In this document: positions 45,619 through 53,168 of the stretch, piece by piece
Position numbering within the stretch: the first letter of the stretch is position 1
How the letters are laid out: each line of letters starts with the position of its first letter
From: CAVQJU01 sp963754955
GTDB taxonomy: Bacteria > Acidobacteriota > Vicinamibacteria > Vicinamibacterales > CAVVIG01
Direction: 5' to 3'
Length of the DNA stretch: 64,000 nt
Assembly (NCBI GenBank): GCA_963754955.1
Contig: CAVWHY010000001.1
Span: forward strand, 62,001 to 126,000
Notes under the pieces: generated by a model
What the model was told of the DNA's origin: nothing
The model's input: the letters and a program-made list of their open reading frames with translations, nothing else
Databases searched by the model: none
Made by a program: the position numbers and the translations under genes

Positions 45619-46674
45619 ATGGCAGTGACTCGCCGCAGCTTTCTCACCACCGCCGCGCTCGCGGGCGCCGGCGGCATCGCGCACGCGCGGGCCCAGGCGC
45701 CCGCGCAGGCACCCATCTCCCCCGTTCCGACGCCGCGCGATTACGCGCGCGGCGAGCCGGTCCAGTACCCCGACCCGGACATCGTCGCGCTCGACAACCG
45801 TTTCCGCCGCTACATCGTCGGCAACACGTCGATCAAACGGCTGCACACGGGCACGATGTGGGCGGAGGGCCCCGCCTGGAACGGCGTGGGCCGCTATCTC
45901 GTGTGGAGCGACATCCCGAACAACGTCCAGATGCGGTGGACCGAGGAAGACGGCCGTGTCACCGTATTTCGCAATCCGTCCGGCTACAGCAACGGCAACA
46001 CGTTCGACTTCGAAGGCCGGCAGATTTCCTGCGAGCACGGCGGCCGGCGCGTCGTGCGGTACGAGCACAACGGAACCGTGACCGTGATCGCCGAGAAGTT
46101 CAACGGCAAGCGGCTGAACTCGCCGAACGACGCGGCCGTGCACCAGGACGGCAGCATCTGGTTCACCGATCCGACGTACGGCATCCGGGGTAACTACGAG
46201 GGCTTCAAGAGCGAGCAGGAAACGAAAGAAGCCGTGTACCGCGTGGACGGCAAGACGCTGCAGATGGACAAGGTCACCGACGACCAGAGCGGGCCGAACG
46301 GGGTTTGCTTTTCGCCGGATTTCCGCAAGCTCTACGTAGCCGACACCGGCATGGGCCGCGACATCCGCGTGTACGACGTGGATGGCAAGTCGCTGCGGAA
46401 CGGTAAGCGATTCGTCCAGCTCGACATTCCCGGTACGGGCGCGCCCTCGGCAGCCGACGGGATCAGGTGCGACGTGGACGGCAACATCTGGGCGGGCGCG
46501 AGGCCGGGCGTGCAGGTGATTGCGCCGGACGGCACACGGCTCGGGATGATCCGGCTGCCGGAAACGTGCGCGAACGTCTGCTTCGGCGGCAGCCGCCGGA
46601 ACCGCCTGTTCATGGCCGCAAGCCAGTCGCTCTACGCGGTTTACGTGGAGACGACCGGCGCGCCCGTTGCCTGA
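45619..46674 (+). CDS. SMP-30/gluconolactonase-family protein with Tat signal
   Basis: 351 residues from ATG 45619. The N-terminus TRRSFLTTAALAG is a twin-arginine signal, so it is exported folded. Propeller landmarks of SMP-30/lactonases: MWAEGPAWNGVGRYLVWSDI (Glu metal ligand), NTFDFEGRQISCEHGGRR, LNSPNDAAVHQDGSIWFTD (Asn and Asp ligands), and SAADGIRCDVDGNIWAG. It probably hydrolyses a sugar lactone in the periplasm, which suits the sugar dehydrogenases of this window. Confidence 0.87.
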   Translation: MAVTRRSFLTTAALAGAGGIAHARAQAPAQAPISPVPTPRDYARGEPVQYPDPDIVALDNRFRRYIVGNTSIKRLHTGTMWAEGPAWNGVGRYLVWSDIPNNVQMRWTEEDGRVTVFRNPSGYSNGNTFDFEGRQISCEHGGRRVVRYEHNGTVTVIAEKFNGKRLNSPNDAAVHQDGSIWFTDPTYGIRGNYEGFKSEQETKEAVYRVDGKTLQMDKVTDDQSGPNGVCFSPDFRKLYVADTGMGRDIRVYDVDGKSLRNGKRFVQLDIPGTGAPSAADGIRCDVDGNIWAGARPGVQVIAPDGTRLGMIRLPETCANVCFGGSRRNRLFMAASQSLYAVYVETTGAPVA

Positions 46675-46717
46675 CCAAGTACGTTATTCTATCGGTTCTC
46701 ACACGGAGGAGAGGAAC

Positions 46718-47866
46718 ATGAAGAGTTCGTGGCGCTTTGTGGCCGCAGGCATGGTCAGCGTATGGATCGCCGGCGTTGCATACGCTGTCAAGCCAACGGC
46801 ACAGGCTGTAATACCGTCGCCCCCGCCCGGGGCTATCGCGGGTACGTTTTTCAAGAACGTGACGACCAGCACCCTCAAGACGTTGACCGTCGATGACTTC
46901 ATCGCGGCCATGGGCGTCATGTCGGGTGCGCTCGGCTGGGACTGCGCGGACTGCCACCCGGGGGCCGGCACCGATACCGTCGACTGGGTGTTCGACACGC
47001 GGGTGAAGCGGACCGCGCGCCGGATGGTGGAAATGGTGGACGCCATCAACAAGGCGCAATTCGGCGGCGTGCAGAAAGTGACGTGCTGGACCTGCCATCA
47101 CGGCCGCGACATCCCGGCGAGCTCGATCATGCTCGACAAGCTCTATGAAACACCGAACGACGAGCTCGACGATCTCATCGTCCAGGACAAGGATCAGCCG
47201 CAGGCGACGGTGATCCTCGACAAGTACATCGCGGCGCTCGGCGGCGCGCAGCGGCTGAACGGGCTGACGAGCTATGTCGCCAGCGGCACCAGCCTCGGCT
47301 TCGGCGAATTCGGCGGCACCGCGGACTTCACCATCTTCGCGAAGTCGCCCGACAAGCGCACCACGCTGATCAACTACAAGGATCACCCGGACCGCGGTGA
47401 GAGCCTGTGGACGGTCAGCGGCACCACCGGCACGGTGAAGACGCCGCGGGCGCTGCTGCGCGACTACACGATCGTCGGCGAAGAGCTCGACGGCCAGATG
47501 TTCGAGGCCAAGCTGGCGTTCCCAGGCAAGATCAAGGAGGCGCTCACGAACTGGCGCACCGGCCAGCCGAGGGCGATCGGCAACAAGGACTACGCGGTCG
47601 TCCAGGGCAGCGGTCCGCGGGGGTTCATGGCGACGCTTTACTTCGATCAGGACACCGGCCTGCTGGCCCGGATGGTCCGCTACGGCGCGTCGCCGGTCGG
47701 CCACGTGCTCACGCAGACCGATTACTCCGACTACCGCGACGTCAACGGCATCAAGTTCCCGTTCGCGTACAAGTTCTCGTGGCTCGACGGACGATTCAGC
47801 GCGACGCTGAAAGACGTCAAGGTCAACGTGGACATCCCCGATTCGAGATTCGGCAAACCGCAATAA
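46718..47866 (+). CDS. Dihaem cytochrome (reaction-centre-cytochrome-like) with C-terminal domain
   Basis: 382 residues. Signal peptide to about AYA. The N-terminal half has CADCH (residues 76-80) and CWTCH (123-127) with preceding Met helices (ALGW, RRMVEMVDAINK) as in photosynthetic reaction-centre cytochrome subunits; the family is also found in non-phototrophs. From residue 160 a beta-rich domain follows (IAALGGAQRLNGLTSYVASG, GIKFPFAYKFSWLDG) that resembles lipoprotein-carrier-like folds. A GGAGGAGAGGAAC ribosome site precedes the ATG. A good hairpin with a T-tract follows. Confidence 0.85.
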   Translation: MKSSWRFVAAGMVSVWIAGVAYAVKPTAQAVIPSPPPGAIAGTFFKNVTTSTLKTLTVDDFIAAMGVMSGALGWDCADCHPGAGTDTVDWVFDTRVKRTARRMVEMVDAINKAQFGGVQKVTCWTCHHGRDIPASSIMLDKLYETPNDELDDLIVQDKDQPQATVILDKYIAALGGAQRLNGLTSYVASGTSLGFGEFGGTADFTIFAKSPDKRTTLINYKDHPDRGESLWTVSGTTGTVKTPRALLRDYTIVGEELDGQMFEAKLAFPGKIKEALTNWRTGQPRAIGNKDYAVVQGSGPRGFMATLYFDQDTGLLARMVRYGASPVGHVLTQTDYSDYRDVNGIKFPFAYKFSWLDGRFSATLKDVKVNVDIPDSRFGKPQ

Positions 47867-47880
47867 AGGGCAAAGAGCAG

Positions 47881-47925
47881 AGGGCAAAGGGCAAAGGGCC
47901 GAATGGCTCTTTGCCCTCTTTTTTG
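47881..47925 (+). terminator. Rho-independent terminator after cytochrome gene
   Basis: The stem GGGCAAAGGGCC (47889-47900) pairs with GGCTCTTTGCCC (47905-47916) around a GAAT loop, with one G-T pair, and is followed by TCTTTTTT. The AGGGCAAAG unit is repeated several times, starting right after the stop TAA of the cytochrome gene. It also separates the convergent GH44 gene. Confidence 0.85.
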
Positions 47926-47937
47926 TGCATCCTCGGC

Positions 47938-49634
47938 TCAGTCCCCTGCCCTGATCCGGAAATTGGTTGGCGCGCCGGCGCGCCGGACGCGCTGCCCACG
48001 ACAAAGAGCGTGACGCTCTGCGGCGGAAGCGTGACGACGAAGCTGGAGCCGGTGACCGCGACATGCGGCAGACGCACGATGGCGTTGGCCGCCGTGAGCT
48101 GCCACGCCTGCACGGTGCCGTTGTGCGCGAAGTTCGCCAGCGATCGTCGCGGGCGTGCCGCCCGACAGGGACTTCGCGATCACCATCACCGACAGCGCGC
48201 GATCGCTCGAACGCTGGGCCGCGAACGCGGCAACCGCGTCCGGGTTCGGTACGGTGGCTGACACGCTCGTCTCGCCGAACGTGGACCGGCTGCCGTCGTA
48301 GTTGCGATACAACTTCATGGCCTTGTACGTCGGCGTGCTGCTGGCGGGCGTGGTCCACCGTGCGGCCATGCCCAGTCCTTCGCGGCCGAAGATCCCGAAG
48401 ATGTCGGCCTGGGCCGTCGCTCCGTCGATGTGGTTCTCCGCGCCCCAGTTGTATTCCGTGATTCCCGTCAGCGTTCCCGGGTAATAAGCGTTCACCCACC
48501 CTGCGAGGCGTGGCACCAGCTGTACCCTGTCGTTGATCCAGGTTTCATCGACATACGCGGGGTCCCAGAGCGATCGCGTCGAGCGGTTGCGCCGCAGTTG
48601 CATCGCGCCCGACACATCGTCGCTGAACTCTCCGCCCTGCGGGTAGTAGTGGACGGTGAAGACGTCGAGAAGCCGCACGCCGGTGGCGGCATTGTCCTGG
48701 CGCAGCGTATCGAGCAGCCAGGGCAGGTAGTCCGCGCCGCCGTGCGCGTTCCGATCGGGCAGCGATCCCCAGCCATGGGCGCTGCCGTACTGCTGGTCGT
48801 AGCCGCTGAAGAACTAACCGCTCCAGCCCCATTCCTCCGGGCCGACTGTCAGCGCCGACGGATCGACCGCCTTGATCTTGCCCGCGTAGTCGAGCACCTT
48901 GCTGCGGATTTCGTCCATCGTCGGCGTCGTCGGGCGGACATCCCGATGGGTCCCGTGCCAGATGCTCGGCTCGTTATCGAGAATGTAGTAGCGCAGGCCG
49001 CCGTTCGCGTTCGTGCCCCAACGGCCGACGAGGTGCTGCACCCATCCCTGCTGGAACGTCGAATTCGACGGAACGTTCGCGTCGTTCGGATCGTTGCCGG
49101 TCACGTACTGGCCGTTCGTCCGCACGCCGTTTCCGCGTCGGGGAACCATTGCGCATCGTTCCCGGTCTGCGCGCCGTACGTGGCGACCGAGAACCCCGCC
49201 AGCTTGCTCCGGTTCGCGCCAATTTTCGCGACCCATTCGATGGTCGGAATCGTCAGCATTGCCTGGGCGTTCGCGGCCCGCGAGCTCGCGACGAACGTGT
49301 CGCCCCGTTCGCCAGGGGTCGCGCTCGCGTCGGCGATGCTCTCGTAGTACCAATCGTTGCCGCGATTGTCGGCGTTCAGTTGCCAGTTGTACCGCGTGGT
49401 GTTGTTGCCGCCGTTGCGGTTGAGCGGCGAGTTCAGGTCGCTCAGTTCGGCCGTCGTGGCGTGAGCAACACCGTAGATGTTCGGATTAATCGGATGGCGA
49501 TTCGCCGAGACGTCGACGGCGATCGTGATGGCTGCCTGCGCCTGCAGCGAGATGGCGGCCGCCAGCACGGCGAGGCACGCCGCGGCAGCATACCCTCGAG
49601 ATGGTCGTGTGGGCACGGGGCGGGTCGTGCACAA
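47938..49634 (-). CDS. GH44-like endoglucanase (three frameshifts and one in-frame TAG)
   Basis: About 560 residues if breaks are bridged. Signal peptide to AQA, then the GH44 catalytic domain: HPINPNIYGVAHATTAEL, LNRNGGNNTTRYNWQLNAD, acid/base Glu in YILDNEPSIWHGTHRD, nucleophile Glu in LTGITEYNWGAENH. Frame changes are needed near 49135, 48145 and 47975. At 48814-48816 an in-frame TAG occurs where GH44 enzymes have Tyr (WGWSG-stop-FFSGYDQQYG). The catalytic residues are all present, so I believe it is an active cellulase/xyloglucanase gene spoilt by sequence errors or recent mutation. Confidence 0.8.
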
Positions 49635-49732
49635 GGTATGCCGCGCCCGATTCTACGATTCTCTTGGCGTTTCCTTATTTCGCCTGGCAGTCTTGTAAGC
49701 GACCAGGCAAACCTTTCCGCCGTCGCTGTCCC

Positions 49733-50089
49733 CTAGTTGGAGTCGAGCTTGTTGACCAGGCGTATGTCGCGGAGGGTCCGGCGCATTTCCTCCACGACTT
49801 TCATGTTCTCGAGCGTCGCCTGCAGCGTGTCGGCGGTTGCGTGCACGGCCCGTATCGCAGCGTGGCGGGCCTCTTCGGCGGCGACGCGTGCTTCTTCTGC
49901 GGCGGCTCGCGCCGTCTCCCCGGCTTCCCTCAGGTGCTCTTGCTCTTCACGGAGGGCCTCGGCGGAAATGCGGAGGGTCTCGGTGAGCCGCCGGTCGTGC
50001 TCGGCGTCCTGCCGTTGATCTTCTGCCCGTTCTCGCACGCCCTCTGCGTCCTTCCCGTGCTCTTCGCGGGGGAGGCGATCTTTCGGCAT
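49733..50089 (-). CDS. Coiled-coil protein, unknown function
   Basis: 118 residues from MPKDRLPREEHG, with AAGGAG before the ATG. It is nearly all one coiled coil, with an Ala/Glu/Arg heptad-like stretch AEEARVAAEEARHAAIRAVH in the middle. No membrane segment or enzyme motif is visible. It lies 30 bases after the Crp/Fnr gene on the same strand and may be co-transcribed. Confidence 0.7.
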   Translation of the reverse strand: MPKDRLPREEHGKDAEGVRERAEDQRQDAEHDRRLTETLRISAEALREEQEHLREAGETARAAAEEARVAAEEARHAAIRAVHATADTLQATLENMKVVEEMRRTLRDIRLVNKLDSN

Positions 50090-50118
50090 ATGGCTCCTTT
50101 CTCTTCCGCCCGGGCCAA

Positions 50119-50805
50119 TCAATCGTGCAGCAGGATGCTGAGGAGGGACGTATTGACCTTGAGCCGGCCGTTGTATTCGATGAACCCGAGCCGCCTGAAC
50201 TTGTTCATGAAGAAGTTCACGCGGGTGCGGGTCGCGCCGATCATTTCCGCGAGCGTCTCCTGCGAGATCTTCGGCAACGTCCGCTGAGGGTTGGCCTGAC
50301 CGTATCGCGCCAGCAGCAGCAGCGTCCTGGCGAGCCGTTTTTCGCTGGAGTTGAACAGCTGATCGACGAGGTCCGCTTCGATCCGGATGTTCCGGCTGAG
50401 CATGTGGGCAAGGAAACGGTCCGCGAACAGCGGCTCTTCATGGAGCAGGCGGACCATCGCCTCTTTCTCGATGATTAGCACGGTGCTCAGCGCCATCGCC
50501 GTCGCCGTCTCGATGCGAACCGACTGGCCGGCGAGTGCCCCCTCGCCGAAAAAATCCCCGGGGGTCAGCAGCGCGACGACCGCTTCTTTCCCGATGCGGG
50601 AAAGCACTGAAATCTTGATGGCGCCCTTCTGGATGTACCTGATGTCACCGGCCGCGTCGCCTTGTCCAAAGGCGACCTGTCCTCTCCGATATTTCACAAC
50701 CTTCCGTGCCGGTCCTGCTGATTCGAGATACTTCTGCGGATCGAACGGTGGACGCTTCGGAATGACGGTGCGTAACTTTTGTTTGTTCAAAAAGACCCCG
50801 CCCAT
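50119..50805 (-). CDS. Crp/Fnr-family transcriptional regulator
   Basis: About 228 residues from MGGVFLNKQKLR at 50805; an alternative ATG at 50862 would overlap the AT-rich patch I take to be the promoter. Cyclic-nucleotide-binding jelly roll: GQVAFGQGDAAGDIRYIQKG, GDFFGEGALAGQSVR; C-terminal HTH: KISQETLAEMIGATRTRVNFFMNKFR. There is no Cys cluster, so it is not an Fe-S FNR sensor. It is divergent from the kaiC-like gene and may regulate that operon. Confidence 0.88.
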   Translation of the reverse strand: MGGVFLNKQKLRTVIPKRPPFDPQKYLESAGPARKVVKYRRGQVAFGQGDAAGDIRYIQKGAIKISVLSRIGKEAVVALLTPGDFFGEGALAGQSVRIETATAMALSTVLIIEKEAMVRLLHEEPLFADRFLAHMLSRNIRIEADLVDQLFNSSEKRLARTLLLLARYGQANPQRTLPKISQETLAEMIGATRTRVNFFMNKFRRLGFIEYNGRLKVNTSLLSILLHD

Positions 50806-50900
50806 CTTATCCCATGCGGATGCACCGTCCCCGCAGGCATCGGGTTGAAGCGGGGTGTCCAATATTTAACAGACCCGCGCCGGAAGAGCTGTCAGTCTCC
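50806..50900. promoter_or_regulatory. Divergent promoter region of crp-like and kaiC-like genes
   Basis: The 95 bases between the two chosen starts include CCAATATTTAACAG (50861-50874), one of few AT-rich patches in the vicinity, and a TTGAAG hexamer upstream (50845-50850). It is a reasonable promoter for either or both genes. No convincing Crp/Fnr palindrome was found. Confidence 0.4.
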
Positions 50901-52502
50901 GTGTCCTCCACAATCCGTCGAGCGTCCGCGCGAACGACTCGCGTGCCGGAGTTCCCCTTGAGCGTGAGCCTCGACGACGCCAACCGTCTGGATCCGTCCA
51001 CCGGCCAAGCCGGACGGCCCAACATCGCCCGGGCGGGACAACTAGCGAAAGCCCTCACCGGAATCCGCGGTCTGGACGAGATCACGCGCGGCGGTCTGCC
51101 CAAGGGCCGTCCGACGCTCGTCTGCGGCGGACCTGGATCAGGCAAGACCCTGCTGGCGCTCACCTTTCTGGTGAACGGCGCCCTCCATTTCGACGAGCCG
51201 GGCGTGCTCATGACGTTCGAGGAAAACGAGGAGGAGATTATCGGCGACGTGGCATCGCTCGGCTTCGATCTGCCACACCTGATCGAGGCGCGGATGCTCG
51301 CGGTCGACTACGTGCGCGTCGAACGCAGCGAGATCGAAGAAACCGGCGAGTACGATCTCGAAGGGCTGTTCGTTCGCCTCGATCACGCCATTCGTACAGT
51401 GGGTGCCAGGCGCGTCGTCCTCGACACCATCGAATCGCTGTTTGCCGGGTTGAAGAACGACACCATCCTCCGCTCGGAACTGCGACGGCTCTTCCGATGG
51501 CTGAAGGACCAGCGCGTGACCACCGTGATCACGGGCGAGCGCGGCGACGGGGCGCTCACGCGGCAGGGACTCGAGGAGTACGTCTCGGACGCGGTCATCC
51601 TGCTCGATCACCGCGTCCACGATCAGGTGTCCACGCGCCGCCTGCGGGTCGTCAAGTACCGCGGATCCCATCACGGCACCAACGAGTATCCGTTCCTGAT
51701 CGATACCAACGGCATCAGCGTGCTGCCGGTCTCCTCTCTGGCCCTTCAGCATGCGGCGCCGCTCGAGCGCGTGTCGTCGGGGGTGTCGCGGCTCGACGAG
51801 ATGCTCAGCGGCCTCGGGTATTACCGCGGCAGCACGATCCTGGTCTCGGGGACGGCCGGCACCGGGAAGACCAGCCTGGCCGCCCATTTCCTCGACGCTG
51901 CCTGCCGCCGGGGCGAGCGCTGCCTGTGTTTTCTCTTCGAAGAGTCGCCGCAGCAGCTCCTGCGGAACATGCGCTCCATCGGCATCGACCTCGAGCCGTG
52001 GGTCGCCGCCGGATTGCTGCAGTTCCACGCGGACCGGCCGTCGCGCTACGGCCTCGAGACGCATCTGGTCACCATGCACCAGGTCGTGGCGGACTTCAGG
52101 CCCACCGTGACGGTCATCGACCCGGTGACCAACCTGATGACGGTGGGGACGTTTACCGACGTCCAGGCGATGCTGACGAGGATGATTGACCATCTCAAGA
52201 CCGAAAACATCACCGCCATGCTGACGAGCCTCATGCCCGGACAGACCGAGGTCGAGCGGACGGAGACCACCATCTCGTCCCTGATGGACACCTGGATCGT
52301 GCTGGCGAACGACCAGATCGGCGAGCGGCACCGGCGCGGCCTGTACGTGCTCAAGTCGCGCGGCATGGCACACTGGAACGAACTGTGCGAGTTCGAAATG
52401 ACCGATCGCGGATTGAACCTCCACGCGCGGGTGGCAGCGCCACGGGGCACAGACGCCACGGACGGCAGTTCTCAGAAGGGCAACCACCATGCAGGTCTAT
52501 AA
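50901..52502 (+). CDS. KaiC-like double-domain ATPase
   Basis: About 533 residues from GTG 50901; the frame is open back to 50814 and TTG 50958 (after GGAG) is another candidate. Two RecA-like domains, each with Walker A and the catalytic Glu pair: domain one GGPGSGKT (76-83) and TFEENEEEI; domain two GTAGTGKT (317-324) and LFEESPQQL. In the KaiC autophosphorylation segment this protein has TETTISSLMDT, giving Ser-Ser (459-460) where cyanobacterial KaiC has Ser431-Thr432. KaiC hexamers hydrolyse ATP and phosphorylate themselves. The gene overlaps kaiB1 by 14 bases. Confidence 0.9.
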   Translation: MSSTIRRASARTTRVPEFPLSVSLDDANRLDPSTGQAGRPNIARAGQLAKALTGIRGLDEITRGGLPKGRPTLVCGGPGSGKTLLALTFLVNGALHFDEPGVLMTFEENEEEIIGDVASLGFDLPHLIEARMLAVDYVRVERSEIEETGEYDLEGLFVRLDHAIRTVGARRVVLDTIESLFAGLKNDTILRSELRRLFRWLKDQRVTTVITGERGDGALTRQGLEEYVSDAVILLDHRVHDQVSTRRLRVVKYRGSHHGTNEYPFLIDTNGISVLPVSSLALQHAAPLERVSSGVSRLDEMLSGLGYYRGSTILVSGTAGTGKTSLAAHFLDAACRRGERCLCFLFEESPQQLLRNMRSIGIDLEPWVAAGLLQFHADRPSRYGLETHLVTMHQVVADFRPTVTVIDPVTNLMTVGTFTDVQAMLTRMIDHLKTENITAMLTSLMPGQTEVERTETTISSLMDTWIVLANDQIGERHRRGLYVLKSRGMAHWNELCEFEMTDRGLNLHARVAAPRGTDATDGSSQKGNHHAGL

Positions 52503-52812
52503 CAACGGGCTGACCGCCCCTTCGGCCATCGCGGGCCCGCTCTACTCGCTGCGGCTCTACGTCGCCGGGCAGACGCCGAAGTCCATTCTGGCCTTCACCA
52601 ATCTGAAGCAGATCTGCGACGAGCACCTGCGGGGGCGCTACGCCATCGAGGTTATCGACCTCATCGAGACTCCGCAGCTCGCGCGCGGCGACCAGATCTT
52701 CGCCGTGCCCACCCTGGTACGACGGCTGCCGGAGCCAATCAAGAAGATCATCGGCGATCTGTCGAATACGGAACGCGTACTCGTCGGGCTCGACCTTCGT
52801 GTGCATCAATGA
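52489..52812 (+). CDS. KaiB-like protein (first copy)
   Basis: 107 residues with the thioredoxin-like KaiB fold: YSLRLYVAGQTPKSILAFTN, RYAIEVIDLIETPQLARGDQ, VPTLVRRLPEPIKKIIGDLS. KaiB binds KaiC and in the clock switches fold and antagonises phosphorylation. It overlaps kaiC by 14 bases and the second kaiB by 4 bases, so translation is coupled. Confidence 0.9.
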   Translation: MQVYNNGLTAPSAIAGPLYSLRLYVAGQTPKSILAFTNLKQICDEHLRGRYAIEVIDLIETPQLARGDQIFAVPTLVRRLPEPIKKIIGDLSNTERVLVGLDLRVHQ

Positions 52813-53168
52813 CGGCGATGCCGCAGAGTCCTCCTTCGACTGGCGCAGCGCTGGAGCGCACGGCTCGGAGGCGTCGCGAACGCTACATCCTTCGCTTGTA
52901 CATCACCGGCCTGACCGCCCGATCGTCGCGAGCCGTGGACAACCTGAGGGCGATCTGCGATGAGTATCTCGATGGACGGTACGATCTCGAAGTGATCGAC
53001 ATCTACCAGCAGCCGGCGCTCACGAAAGGCGAGCAGATCATCGCGGCGCCCACCCTGATCAAGAAACTCCCCCTCCCGATGCGCCGGATCATCGGCGACA
53101 TGTCGAATCGCGAGGGCGTGCTGCTCGGACTCGATCTGGTCGCGGGATCGCGGGGAGCAAGACGATGA
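52809..53168 (+). CDS. KaiB-like protein (second copy)
   Basis: 119 residues. After a 27-residue basic N-terminal tail it repeats the KaiB fold: YILRLYITGLTARSSRAVDN, YDLEVIDIYQQPALTKGEQI, APTLIKKLPLPMRRIIGDMS. It is clearly a diverged paralogue of the first copy. The tail has several Arg residues. The start overlaps the preceding stop as ATGA, and the same overlap links it to the kinase gene. Confidence 0.9.
   Translation: MTAMPQSPPSTGAALERTARRRRERYILRLYITGLTARSSRAVDNLRAICDEYLDGRYDLEVIDIYQQPALTKGEQIIAAPTLIKKLPLPMRRIIGDMSNREGVLLGLDLVAGSRGARR

Noticed and set aside
46718..47866. Evidence for phototrophy from the reaction-centre-like cytochrome
   Set aside because: This cytochrome family also occurs in non-phototrophs, and no reaction-centre or pigment gene is present in the window.
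50806..50966. An FNR or Crp binding palindrome in the shared promoter
   Set aside because: The region has an AT-rich patch but no TTGAT-N4-ATCAA or TGTGA-N6-TCACA match that is convincing.
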